Part shown: in pieces, positions 25,608 through 34,370 of the stretch
How positions within the stretch are numbered: position 1 is the first letter of the stretch
Layout of the letters: each line of letters opens with the position of its first letter
Assembly (NCBI GenBank): GCA_021773435.1
Contig: JAJFKC010000038.1
Location: forward strand, 62,001 to 126,000
Length of the DNA stretch: 64,000 nucleotides
Source: Porticoccaceae bacterium
GTDB taxonomy: Bacteria; Pseudomonadota; Gammaproteobacteria; Pseudomonadales; Porticoccaceae
Reading direction: 5' to 3'
The notes under the pieces: generated by a model
Database searches by the model: none
What the model saw: only the letters and a program-made list of their open reading frames with translations
Told to the model about the DNA's origin: nothing
Program-made: the position numbers and the translations under genes

Positions 25608-26657
25608 CTACCTTTTCTTATCTTTTTGGTGGGTTTCAAGCTGCCTTGATAAGGTCTCAATGGCTTGCTCCCCACCATCGGCTTCCTTTAACAAGCGCCG
25701 CTTTTGAGCGTAGTCATCATAAGCGGCCCTGGCTTTCGTGTCCGCATCCACTTTGCTGACTTTGCCCGCATCTTGCAAAACCTCACGGCTATTAAATGCT
25801 AGAAACTCGTCAAGTTTGCTTTTCCAGTCCTGCAAAAATACCTGCTTGCGCAGTAACGCCTGATCTTCAGCAAAATCCAGCCACATCACGACAATACGGT
25901 TCAATGATTTAATCTCATCTTCCCGTAAGTAGTTCTTGGCAATGGTCACATCCGTTTTACGCACCTCATCACCTTTGAAGGTGTTTAAGCCTGCGTTAGG
26001 CTTGCCCGCATCGACCCGCTGGCTGATCAACTCGGCTGCGGTCAGCCCGGTTGCGGCAAAGTGCAGCTTGTTCTGCATGGTTTGAAAAAAGGCCGCTGTC
26101 TCCTTATTGCTGGGGCTGTAATCCGCCGCCAACGTAAAAATCTCTTTCACCCGCAGATACATACGCCGTTCGCTGGCGCGAATATCGCGAATGCGCTCCA
26201 GCATCTCATCAAAGTAATCCGGCACGGCCGAAGCCCCCACCGGCGGATTTTTCAAACGCTCGTCATCCATGACAAAGCCTTTCACCAAATACGCTTCTAC
26301 CGTAGCGGTTGCCCACTTTCTAAACTGTGTCCCGCGTGAAGAGCGCACCCGGTAACCCACCGCAATAATCACCGGCAGGCTGTAATGCTGTTTATTACGG
26401 CTAACCTGCCTACTGCCTTCCATTCCAACTTGTAAGTAAGACTTACAGGTTAGATCTTGATCAGCCTCACCTTCCTCATAAATAGCCTTGATATGCTGAG
26501 TAATCGCCTGCGGACTTATCTGGTACAAATCTGCCATCGCTGCCTGGGTTAACCACAGCGTATCGGATGCAAAGCGACACCCTACGCGGGTTGTGCCATC
26601 AGCAGCTTGAAAGAGCACAAACTCACCCTGAGGGGCTTGTGGGCTTAGTTCGTCCAT
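25608..26657 (-). CDS. RhuM family protein
   Basis: 349 residues from ATG 26657, with GGGAG about 9 bases upstream; a GTG three codons earlier is less likely. Family landmarks: FASDTLWLTQAAMADLYQIS, QHYSLPVIIAVGYRVRSSRG, then RKWATATVEAYLVKGFVMDD. RhuM proteins (named from a Salmonella pathogenicity island) recur inside type I restriction loci and other accessory islands; their biochemical function is unknown. The N-terminal part resembles a phage-type DNA-binding/Bro-like helix-turn-helix. It follows hsdS by about 140 bases on the same strand. Confidence 0.86.
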   Translation of the reverse strand: MDELSPQAPQGEFVLFQAADGTTRVGCRFASDTLWLTQAAMADLYQISPQAITQHIKAIYEEGEADQDLTCKSYLQVGMEGSRQVSRNKQHYSLPVIIAVGYRVRSSRGTQFRKWATATVEAYLVKGFVMDDERLKNPPVGASAVPDYFDEMLERIRDIRASERRMYLRVKEIFTLAADYSPSNKETAAFFQTMQNKLHFAATGLTAAELISQRVDAGKPNAGLNTFKGDEVRKTDVTIAKNYLREDEIKSLNRIVVMWLDFAEDQALLRKQVFLQDWKSKLDEFLAFNSREVLQDAGKVSKVDADTKARAAYDDYAQKRRLLKEADGGEQAIETLSRQLETHQKDKKR

Positions 26658-26679
26658 GCAAGCCACTCCCTATTATTTA

Positions 26680-26704
26680 ATTGAGCAGACAGTGTCTGCT
26701 CAAT
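26680..26704. promoter_or_regulatory. 25-bp perfect palindrome between hsdS and rhuM
   Basis: ATTGAGCAGACA, one central base, then TGTCTGCTCAAT. It ends 22 bases upstream of the rhuM ATG, overlapping the place of its leader, with no T run. An operator for a dimeric regulator or a small mRNA hairpin limiting rhuM expression are both possible. Confidence 0.45.
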
Positions 26705-26799
26705 GTACTGAAGAGAAAATTCATTGGACTTGCCTACCGGGGTATCGGTCAACGAGCGACGCAGGCACCAAAGCCGCTTACCACCCCCTGATAATGTGC

Positions 26800-28188
26800 T
26801 CATACGGCGGCGACCTTGTTGTTCTCGATACCGGCAGGCTCGGGAGCGGTCCAGTTTCTGACGTCTATTTTTCCGGTGACGGCGGCGGATATTAGGGCGG
26901 TACGGCGCTCTTGCAGCAGTGCAATTTGTGCTGAACATTTCTCTTCTGCCTTACCTAAGGCATCCACCTTCCTATGGACGTAATCTATGATTTCTTGCCT
27001 TTCATGCTCAGAAGGAATAACTAAGGGAGTTTCTTTAATATTAGTAGAAGAGATTGAAGCAAGATTTGTACTTTGCTTAGCAGTTCTAAAAAAATGAAAT
27101 TTTGCGTAACTGGCGCGGGTCAATAAATCTAACCACACGGGCTCGATTGAATAGGGTCGAATGGCAAATACATGGTTTTGATGGATACATGTTTCAATTT
27201 CACCTTGCCATACAGCGCCACGACCAAGCTTGTCGTTATCTCCGCCTTCGTTCATTAGCACGTCACCCTTTTCAAGGGAATATCGTGCTAATTGTTCAGG
27301 CTCAATATCCATTTCATGAACATCATCAAGATTCAAATACCCATCTTGAACATTTGCGACTCTCAACATTGGTACGCTGATACTAGCTTTGCCCGTCAAA
27401 TCTTTACCTTTAGGAATACCTGACTGCAATTTTGAAGTGTGCTTCAAGCGGCGAACAACCCAATGCTCCGGCACTTCACCCAACCACTCCACACCGGAGT
27501 TGCGCATGGGGGCGTTGCTTCCCGTAGCAGAGGGTAGGCCTTTGGTGACGGCATGGCTGATGACGGCCTGGCGTTTTTCTTTGAGCAGTTTGATCAGCTG
27601 TTGTTGTTTGTCGATCAGGGTGTCGATTTTGGCGGTTTCGTGGTCGAGGAAGTTGGCGATTTTTTTCTGTTCTTCTTCCGCAGGAGACGCATAGGTATAA
27701 TTTTCAACCGTTTCCGAAGGAACTCGTTTTAACCCCCCAGCCCCTGTCATGGAGCCAACAGCTAAATCCACAAACCCATCTTCTTGCAGACGATAGAATA
27801 GAAACCTATTGTCCACTTTTTCACTCGACCTGATGGTATAAATTTCAGAAGATCCAAACCCGATTTTATTTTTAAGCCCATTAGCGATAGCGATGTTTTT
27901 ATTCTCAAAACATGGCGTAACTTTTGCCATTAAAATATCGCCATCTGCAAAATACGTGTACCCATCATAAACAGCGTCTATTCGCCTTGTCTCATCCAGC
28001 ACCAATGAATCAGTTTTCAACTTATCCATTGGGATAAAACTACAATCAAGGCGACGATCAATGGTCGGCTTTCTAGGTGTTAATTCTGCAACATACTTAA
28101 TCCGGGTAAGCCACCAATGTTCTGGAATTTCTCCCAGCCACTCGACTCCCGAATCAGTATATTCAGGGTACGTTTGATACTTGCTCAT
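26800..28188 (-). CDS. hsdS: Type I restriction specificity subunit HsdS
   Basis: 462 residues from ATG 28188 (a GTG one codon upstream is possible). Two target-recognition halves each start with SGVEWLGEIPEHW or SGVEWLGEVPEHW. Each is followed by a conserved helix: KKIANFLDHETAKIDTLIDK after the first and a spacer ending in LLQERRTALISAAVTGKIDV after the second. Two intact half-sites predict recognition of a bipartite sequence. The upstream hsdM is separated by a GIY-YIG gene and repeats, unlike the usual overlap, and no strong ribosome site is visible before hsdS. Confidence 0.9.
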   Translation of the reverse strand: MSKYQTYPEYTDSGVEWLGEIPEHWWLTRIKYVAELTPRKPTIDRRLDCSFIPMDKLKTDSLVLDETRRIDAVYDGYTYFADGDILMAKVTPCFENKNIAIANGLKNKIGFGSSEIYTIRSSEKVDNRFLFYRLQEDGFVDLAVGSMTGAGGLKRVPSETVENYTYASPAEEEQKKIANFLDHETAKIDTLIDKQQQLIKLLKEKRQAVISHAVTKGLPSATGSNAPMRNSGVEWLGEVPEHWVVRRLKHTSKLQSGIPKGKDLTGKASISVPMLRVANVQDGYLNLDDVHEMDIEPEQLARYSLEKGDVLMNEGGDNDKLGRGAVWQGEIETCIHQNHVFAIRPYSIEPVWLDLLTRASYAKFHFFRTAKQSTNLASISSTNIKETPLVIPSEHERQEIIDYVHRKVDALGKAEEKCSAQIALLQERRTALISAAVTGKIDVRNWTAPEPAGIENNKVAAV

Positions 28189-28196
28189 CACACCGC

Positions 28197-28440
28197 CGCG
28201 TCATTCCCGCGCAGGCGGGAATCTACAATGCCGCTGAAGCCCTGGATTCCCACCTGCGTGGGAATGACGGTGTTTGGCTCGTCGAGGAATTCGGCCGGGT
28301 TTTGGATGCCCGCCTGTGTGGGTGTGACGGTGTTTGGCTCGTCGAGACATTCTGCCGGGGTCTGGATTCCCGCCTGCGCGGGAATGACGGGAATGACGGG
28401 AATGGCGGGAATGACGGGAGTGACGGGAGTGACGGGAATA
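28197..28440. repeat. Cluster of palindromic ATTCCCGC repeats with 60-bp and 9-bp periods
   Basis: One unit in reverse orientation (GTCATTCCCGCGCAGGCGGG, 28199 on) is followed by three direct units starting TGGATTCCC, TGGATGCCC and TGGATTCCC at 28243, 28303 and 28363, exactly 60 bases apart. Between the units lies TTTGGCTCGTCGAG. The last unit decays into seven copies of a 9-base unit (GGGAATGAC, with variants) from 28380 to 28440. Each unit is an imperfect hairpin. Such repeats are dispersed in many proteobacteria. Confidence 0.85.
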
Positions 28441-28465
28441 TAAGGCTGGGCGCTAAAATCTATAT

Positions 28466-28759
28466 TCACTGAATCTTCAGCCATAAATCCTCCCAGTCGG
28501 GGTTTTCTTGCTCTATTAAATTGATTTTCCATTGGCGGTTCCATTTTTTTATTTGTTTTTCACGGGTAATAGCAGCCATCATTTCTTCATGTTGTTCAAA
28601 ATAGACCAATTGGTGTACAGCATATTTTTTTGTAAAACCTGCTACCTGCTCATTTTTATGCTGCCAAATGCGCTGTATTAAATTACTGGTAACACCAATA
28701 TAAAGTGTGCCGTTTTTCTTGCTCGCTAAAATGTAGACGCAAGGCTGTTTGTTGCTCAT
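28466..28759 (-). CDS. Single-domain GIY-YIG nuclease family protein
   Basis: Encodes 97 residues. VYILASKKNGTLYIGVT carries the VYIL and YIG strands of the fold, followed by the catalytic Arg in SNLIQRIWQHK and a C-terminal EKQIKKWNRQWKINLIEQ. This is the small stand-alone type (COG2827-like) common in proteobacteria, often near ATTCCCGC repeats. Here it is directly followed by such repeats and sits between hsdM and hsdS, where no gene is normally found. Probable DNA nicking or cutting activity is inferred from the family; no target is known. Confidence 0.86.
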   Translation of the reverse strand: MSNKQPCVYILASKKNGTLYIGVTSNLIQRIWQHKNEQVAGFTKKYAVHQLVYFEQHEEMMAAITREKQIKKWNRQWKINLIEQENPDWEDLWLKIQ

Positions 28760-28833
28760 GGTTCAGGCCTTATGGCTTCCCGCTCCACGCCTTCGCAGTA
28801 GCAAGCTCAACAAGGGAATAACATGGAGCAACA

Positions 28834-31316
28834 TCAAGAGTGCACTTTCTTTAGCAAAGACATGATCTCACCACTCACTTTATCCAAATCCGCATCAATC
28901 TCTTCCAACGCCCTAGGCGGCTGGTACTGATAAAAATGGCGGTTAAAGGGAATCTCATAACCAACGAGGCCCACTTGCTGATCTTTGTGGTCTGTTTTGC
29001 TGGCGTCTATCCAGGCATCGGGCACATGGGGCTGCACTTCTTTAAGAAAGTAGGCTTCGTTTAAATCATTCACCGATTGGCTGGGGTCGAGGGCGACGTT
29101 TTCGTTGTCGCGTAGGTCGCCATCGGGTTTGGATTCGATGGTTTTTCCGTTGACATCAAACAGGCCATAAAGCGGGTTGGCTTTTGTTTTGTGAATCTTT
29201 TTAATGACTTTTTCTGCCGCTGGATTCTTCCAACTTACGGCGCTGGTGATGGCTTTTTTGTCTTTGGCGTCGAGTTTAACATTCAGCGTTTTACACGCTT
29301 TATCCACCACGGCATCAAAGCCATTCATATCATCGCACTGCACCGTACCTATGATGAATTGCAGCGACTTACCCAATAAAAGGGTTTGCAGGCAATCAAG
29401 CCAGAGTTTGCTGTCGAGCAGGTCTTTGATCTGTTTTTCTTTTAGCTCGCTGAATTGGCTTTTGATGTAGGCGCGAATTTCTACCGCGTGTTCTGTTAGC
29501 GCGCCATACGTTTCGCTGTCACTTTCTTTTTTAGCCGCTGGCGCTTGATCAACCCCGCTTTCTTCAGTCCAAGCATGCCCGTATGTGTCGTAAATCCATT
29601 TCATCGGTGCGTTTAGGGGTCTGTTGGCAAAGCGCAGTTCGGCCAGGCGCTCATCACTGAACTGGAAGCTTTCTCTTAATGGCCGCTCGATGGTGATGCG
29701 GCGGTAGCCAAATTCGTGGGTGGCGAAGATTTTACTGGCAAAGGTTTTCGGCGCTTCGGTTTTTGGGTTGGCGGCCTGACGGCCCCGGTTGCTCTTTTGC
29801 TCGGCGGGCTTGTTGAGTTCTTGTGCATCAATGACCTCAAAAGCGCCAAAGGCACGGGTAATAGTGGCGATGTCCTCGGCGCTCATTTCTTTGCGTTTGC
29901 TGCCGAGGGATTTGCGCATTTTGCCGTACAGGTTAACGCCGTTGATCAGTTGTACTTTTCCCTTTCGCTCCTTCACCTTTTTATTCGACAGTATCCACAC
30001 ATAGGTGGCGATGCCGGTGTTGTAGAACATATCGGTGGGCAGGGCGACGATGGCTTCTAATAAGTCGGCTTCGAGAATGTAGCGGCGGATTTCGGATTCG
30101 CCGGAGCCAGCGCCACCAGTAAACAGGGAGAGCCGTTAAGGATGATGCCGATACGGCCACCGGTCGCTCCCGGCGTCCTCGACAATTGCTCCTGCATTGT
30201 TCTACCTTCGCCCGTCCATGGGCTCGTGCCTCCCGCGACATTAGTACGTCCCTGTACGTCACCTTCTGCACTGTCTCGTAGTTTGCTAATGAGGTGCAGC
30301 AGGAATAATAGCGAACCGTCGGAGACGCGGGGCAAGCCGGGGCCAAAGCGGCCGTCGAAGCCCTTGAGGGTGTGTTCGTCTTTGATGCTTTGTTCGATCT
30401 TTTTCCAATCGACGCCAAAGGGCGGGTTGGAAAGCATGTAATCGAATTTATCGGCGTAGAGCTGGTCATTGGACAGGGTATTGCCGAGTTTGATATTGCC
30501 CACTTCCTGGCCTTTGATGAGCATGTCGGCTTTGCAGATGGCGTAGCTTTCAGGGTTAAGCTCTTGGCCGTAGGCACGCATCACCGCTTGTGGGTTTAAC
30601 TCATTCACATAGTCCATACCGGAGGAGAGAAAGCCGCCGGTGCCTGCGGTGGGGTCGTAGATGGTGCGAATAATGCCGGGCTTGGTGAGGGCATCGTCGT
30701 CTTCCATAAACACCAGCGCGGTGGTGAGGCGGACGATGTCGCGGGGGGTGAAGTGTTCCCCGGCGGTTTCGTTGGAGCTTTCCGCAAAGCGGCGGATCAG
30801 CTCTTCAAAGGTCAGGCCCATGTCGTGGTTGGAGATGGCCTTGGGGCTTAGGTCGGTTTGGCGAACCCGTTGCACGACTTTGTAGAGCAGGTCGGCGTCG
30901 TTGAGCTGGCCGATAAATTCGGCGAAGTTGAAGTATTCGAAGATTTCGCGGGCGTCTTTGGAGAAGCCCTGAAGGTAGCTTTCTAGGTTGGCCTTGATGC
31001 CGTTCTCGCCGAGTTTGGAGAGATCCATTTTTGAGGTGTTGAAAAAGCTTAGGCTTTGGCCATCGGTTTGGGTGGCACGAAGAAGCAGCTTTTCCTGCGC
31101 CTCTTCCGGCAGGTTCATGGTTTTTACTTTTTCGTATTCTGCCAGCACCTGCTCTTTGCTGTCTTCCAGCACGCCTTCGAGACGGCGCAGCAGGGTAAAG
31201 GGCAGAATAATGCGGCCGTACTGGCTTTGCTTGAAATCACCGCGCAGCAGGTCGGCAATAGACCAGCAGTAGGCGGCGAGGTTGTTGGGGGTGTTGCTAG
31301 AGGGTGGTTCCGTCAT
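28834..31316 (-). pseudogene. hsdM: Type I methylase HsdM, frameshifted and with an in-frame insertion
   Basis: First gene of the type I locus. Residues from [20 protein letters not shown] through [16 protein letters not shown] (SAM motif) and NPPFGVDWK (catalytic) are in one frame down to IGIILNGSP near 30127. There the coding strand has CTCCCTGTTTACTGG where [15 protein letters not shown] needs one more C; the remainder ([16 protein letters not shown] to the end at 28834) is in another frame. An extra stretch of about 36 residues lies just before this point. It belongs to a different HsdM subfamily from the intact copy at 16204. A single lost base in a C run could be a sequencing error. Confidence 0.85.
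30162..30272. repeat. About 110-bp in-frame insertion in hsdM, probable dispersed repeat
   Basis: Between SKLRDS and GGRIGIIL of HsdM, where relatives have two or three residues, there are about 36 extra residues ([20 protein letters not shown] onward). The length is a multiple of three. The DNA contains GACGTACAGGGACGTAC, a short direct repeat. The stretch resembles small interspersed repeats that some proteobacteria tolerate inside genes. No second copy is visible in this window. Confidence 0.45.
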
Positions 31317-31517
31317 TAACTACTTTTCCATTATTTAGAGAGTATTACCTGGTGATTGTGGCGTTGCTGCTTTAGTAGTTTATTTTTATAACTGCATATT
31401 ACCGCCCTTCTGTGTTTTGTCAGCCCAATTATCGCTCGGCCACCCGTTTACCGGCGAACCAGAGTAAGGCAGGCTGTTTGTTATTTTCTTGCCCTTCTCT
31501 AACGCTTACGGTGACAG

Positions 31518-31964
31518 TCACACAACACTACTCACCCAACGCACGATGTCATTTTTAGGCATGGCACCGGACTGCCGGGCAATTTCTTTACCACCCACAA
31601 ACACAATCATGGTGGGAATACCTTTGATTGAAAGCCCTCCTCCGATCGCTGGCTCAGCCTCGGTGTTTAATTTGGCGAAGCGTACTTTGGGTTCGAGCTG
31701 TGCTGCCGCCTCGGCGAAGGCCGGAGCCATTGCGCGGCACGGCCCGCACCAGGGTGCCCAGAAGTCCACCACGACGGGGATGTCGTTGCGGCTAATGACT
31801 TTTTGATAGGTGCTGGCGTTTAATTCCTGTGGGCCGTGGCCGAACAAGCTCTGGTGGCATTTGCCGCATTGGGGGGCCTGGCTTAACTTTGCTTTGGGCA
31901 GGCGATTGACCCCACCGCACTGGGGGCAGACGATGTGCAGCGATTCGGGTGCTGATTTATTCAT
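31518..31964 (-). CDS. trxC: Thioredoxin 2 (TrxC)
   Basis: Encodes 148 residues. An N-terminal zinc-binding module (CPQCGGVNRLP then CGKC) distinguishes thioredoxin 2 from TrxA, and the active site is WCGPC within VVVDFWAPWCGPCRAMAP. The cis-Pro loop is IKGIPTMIVF. A cytoplasmic disulfide reductase; TrxC is commonly linked to oxidative stress. It is on the same strand as cbpA-cbpM upstream (47-base gap), so they may share a transcript as a proteostasis and stress group. Confidence 0.93.
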   Translation of the reverse strand: MNKSAPESLHIVCPQCGGVNRLPKAKLSQAPQCGKCHQSLFGHGPQELNASTYQKVISRNDIPVVVDFWAPWCGPCRAMAPAFAEAAAQLEPKVRFAKLNTEAEPAIGGGLSIKGIPTMIVFVGGKEIARQSGAMPKNDIVRWVSSVV

Positions 31965-32011
31965 AATTCCGTTTTTTAACGGTATTGAATTAGCAAAGGT
32001 ACCGTTTTTTT

Positions 32012-32326
32012 TCAGGGTTCGAGCTCATTCAAGCGACGGGACAGTTCATCGACGTCGTCGAGCAGTTGTAAAATAACCGCAACTCCGGCCAGGTTAATGC
32101 CCAGGTCACTCTGCAAACGCCGGGCCTTGCGGGTGCGCTGTATGCACAGGCCGGGGAAGTACCAGCGGGTGATCTCTTCGCCGTGGGGCTGAATAATGCC
32201 CTCTTCTACCAGCTCTACCACGTACTCCGCATGCACTGAGCAGGCGCGGCACAGTTGCGCCAGGCTCAGGCCGGTGTCGGCGTCGATAAGTACTCCGCTC
32301 AGGGTTTCGTGTTGATTATTTGCCAT
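32012..32326 (-). CDS. cbpM: Chaperone modulator CbpM
   Basis: 104 residues from ATG 32326, with GGGGG about 10 bases before it; an upstream open extension only shadows cbpA. A MerR-like helix-turn-helix (SLAQLCRACSVHAEYVVELV) is followed by WYFPGLCIQRTRKARRLQSD and a C-terminal coiled helix (LLDDVDELSRRLNELE), the CbpM pattern. CbpM binds the J-domain of CbpA and inhibits both its DnaJ-type and DNA-binding activity. It begins 4 bases after the cbpA stop, as expected for the cbpA-cbpM operon. Confidence 0.86.
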   Translation of the reverse strand: MANNQHETLSGVLIDADTGLSLAQLCRACSVHAEYVVELVEEGIIQPHGEEITRWYFPGLCIQRTRKARRLQSDLGINLAGVAVILQLLDDVDELSRRLNELEP

Positions 32327-32330
32327 GATC

Positions 32331-33302
32331 TTATACCCCCAACTTTGCGCGTGGGTTAAAAGCGAGTTCACGTTCCATCTCGCGGTAGAGCTTTTCGGCA
32401 GCGGGATTATCTGCCCGTGGCCAGACTATTTTCAGTACCACGTATAAATCCCCGGCCTGCTTCGCCGGCAGGCCTCGGTTTTTAAGTCGTAATTTTTTAC
32501 CCTCCGCCGACCCGGCGGGAATTTTCATATCGACCACGCCAGAGGGAGTAGGCACTTTTACACTCGCACCCAGCGCGGCCTCCCAGGGGGCGAGGGGTAG
32601 CTCCAGGTAAATATCGCTGCCCTCAAGTCGGTAGGTGGGGTGGGGTTTAAATTCGACCTCAAGGTATAAATCACCGGCGGGGCCACCACCCAAACCCGGA
32701 TCGCCCTGCCCGGCCAGACGAATACTCTGCCCCGGTGCAATGCCTTTGGGTATTTTTACGTTTAATACGCGCTCGCGGGTGCCAACGTGACCCTTGGCAT
32801 CGACTTGCGGCACATGCAAGGTAATCGCGCGGGTTGCACCGTTGAGGGAGTCTTCAAGCTCGACCATAATTTTGGCGTGGTGGTCACCGCCCTGTGGTCG
32901 TTGATATTGGGCGCCGGCGCGGTATCTTCCTCCGCTTGCGTGGCCACTTTGCCCAAACAGGGTTTCAAAAAAATCGCTGAAGGCCTGGCCGTCGCCCTGG
33001 GTAAAGCCACCCTGGGTAAAGCCACCGCCGCTGAATTCAAACCCGGCATCCCAGTCTGGTGGGGCGTTAAACTCCTGCCCACCTTGCCAGTTAGCACCGA
33101 GCTGATCGTAGGCGGCGCGTTTCTCTGGGTCTTTGAGTACCTCATAGGCTTCGCCCAGCGCTTTAAATTGCTCATCGGCGTCTTTTTCTTTACTGACATC
33201 GGGATGATATTTACGCGCCAGCTTGCGATAGGCACGTTTGATGTCGTCCTGAGTCGCGTCGCGGGCCACGCCCAAGGTCTCGTAGTAGTCTCTAAATTCC
33301 AT
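32331..33302 (-). CDS. cbpA: Curved DNA-binding protein CbpA (DnaJ-class co-chaperone)
   Basis: Encodes 323 residues. J-domain at 1-70 with HPD at 33-35 (KYHPDVSKE), then a Gly/Phe-rich linker (FSGGGFTQGGFTQG), no Cys-rich zinc domain, and two DnaJ C-terminal beta domains (GRYRAGAQYQRPQGGDHHAK to the end). That layout is CbpA, not DnaJ. It stimulates DnaK and binds curved DNA in the nucleoid. The short TQGGFTQG duplication is a local repeat. Pairing with cbpM confirms the call. Confidence 0.92.
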   Translation of the reverse strand: MEFRDYYETLGVARDATQDDIKRAYRKLARKYHPDVSKEKDADEQFKALGEAYEVLKDPEKRAAYDQLGANWQGGQEFNAPPDWDAGFEFSGGGFTQGGFTQGDGQAFSDFFETLFGQSGHASGGRYRAGAQYQRPQGGDHHAKIMVELEDSLNGATRAITLHVPQVDAKGHVGTRERVLNVKIPKGIAPGQSIRLAGQGDPGLGGGPAGDLYLEVEFKPHPTYRLEGSDIYLELPLAPWEAALGASVKVPTPSGVVDMKIPAGSAEGKKLRLKNRGLPAKQAGDLYVVLKIVWPRADNPAAEKLYREMERELAFNPRAKLGV

Positions 33303-33436
33303 TGTGTACCCACACCTTAGTAGGAGCTTCCTTAAACAATATGGGTGCTTCGGGTGAAAACTTCAATTCCCCGGTGAGCGAGGCTTGTCGTATATCAAGC
33401 GCGGTGGGCACAAAAAAACGTACCCGCCTCCGGCTT

Positions 33437-34204
33437 TTACATTTCCATAGGTAGTTTAAAGTGGCTGGCCATAACGCGGTCGCGGTGGGCGATTAGCACC
33501 GGGTCGACAGCAGCACGCACCTCGTCAGCCATGCTGGTGAACATCGGGCGACCCTGCTCGGGCATGGGACATTTTTCCGGCGGCAGTAAATCAAACAAAT
33601 TACTAAACGAAGCCCAATAAAAATCAACAGCGGTGACACTTTCACCGATAAAGAAGTCACTCCCGGCACTCTGTTGTGCTTTTAGGATACCTGCCAGTAC
33701 CTTAAGAGTCTCGATTTGCCGTTCATCAGCGCGGACTACGTCCTCTTCTGTGGAGCCGTATTTTTTTGCCATCAGCACAAAGCCTTCTGGTGCCTGACCG
33801 GATGCCACCATGGGCGCGAACATGCTTAAACGCCGGTTCCAGGCCAGACCCAATTGCCCACATATTTCATGGGAGAGTCCGAGCACTCGCATTCGATCTC
33901 GTCTTGACTCTGGCAACAAGGGTTTCTGTGGGGCGAGTCGTTCAAGCAAAAGCAGTATGTCATCCCAGCGGGTAATGGGTGCTTCATCATTCCAGGCAAC
34001 GATGGGCGCGCCGTCGTTATTACCCGTCCAGGCGACGAATTCTTCATTAGCGCCCCCACCTTCCCAGGGTGCGGCGGTGAAATTCAGGCCTTTGTATTCC
34101 ATCATGGCCTTAGTGGCCTGCCCCCAGGGGCTAGGCATATATTGGACGAGTACGAGACGCAGACCATCTCCATTGATTACTTCACTTGGACTTACGTATT
34201 CCAT
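33437..34204 (-). CDS. Glutathione S-transferase-like protein
   Basis: Encodes 255 residues. The N-terminal thioredoxin-like portion includes LVLVQYMPSPWGQATKAMME, with a Ser near the usual catalytic position, and GAPIVAWNDEAPITRWDDIL, where the cis-Pro and glutathione-binding acid lie. A helical C-terminal domain ends in ASHFKLPMEM. It lacks an obvious housekeeping subclass. The gene is divergent from another GST gene at 34473, sharing a 268-base regulatory region. Likely a conjugating or reductive detoxification enzyme. Confidence 0.7.
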   Translation of the reverse strand: MEYVSPSEVINGDGLRLVLVQYMPSPWGQATKAMMEYKGLNFTAAPWEGGGANEEFVAWTGNNDGAPIVAWNDEAPITRWDDILLLLERLAPQKPLLPESRRDRMRVLGLSHEICGQLGLAWNRRLSMFAPMVASGQAPEGFVLMAKKYGSTEEDVVRADERQIETLKVLAGILKAQQSAGSDFFIGESVTAVDFYWASFSNLFDLLPPEKCPMPEQGRPMFTSMADEVRAAVDPVLIAHRDRVMASHFKLPMEM

Positions 34205-34341
34205 GGTTTTTTTCCTTCTTCAGATTAAAAATAGACTAAAAGCTAACTTCGAGTTTTGCTGTGTGCTTTTTGTAGAGTTGTTTTTCAGCTTATCTTACGC
34301 AAATGATCAACCTGACGACATTGCTTTTGTCGACAATCGGC

Positions 34342-34370
34342 CATGCATTTTTGCGGCTGAAAAATGCATG
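34342..34370. promoter_or_regulatory. Perfect 11-bp inverted repeat between divergent GST genes
   Basis: CATGCATTTTT, a 7-base loop (GCGGCTG), then AAAAATGCATG. It lies in the shared upstream region, about 100 bases before the plus-strand GST start. The symmetry suits an operator; it could also be a leader hairpin. Confidence 0.4.

Noticed and set aside
25187-25759. Plus-strand 190-codon frame through the inverted-repeat element
   Set aside because: Runs through the GGGACA run and palindrome into antisense rhuM; no protein family recognisable.
28197-28440. CRISPR array
   Set aside because: The 60-base period has conserved, not unique, spacers and the units are palindromic dispersed repeats; no cas genes.
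28188-28544. Open frames on both strands across the ATTCCCGC repeats
   Set aside because: Made of repeat-derived peptides (PAQAGIQ, PACAGMTG); no start context and overlapped by real gene ends.
29981-30577. Minus-strand 198-codon frame overlapping the hsdM frameshift
   Set aside because: Out-of-frame reading of hsdM plus the inserted repeat; not a separate protein.
32787-33320. Plus-strand 177-codon frame under cbpA
   Set aside because: Antisense to a clear CbpA with J-domain and partner CbpM.
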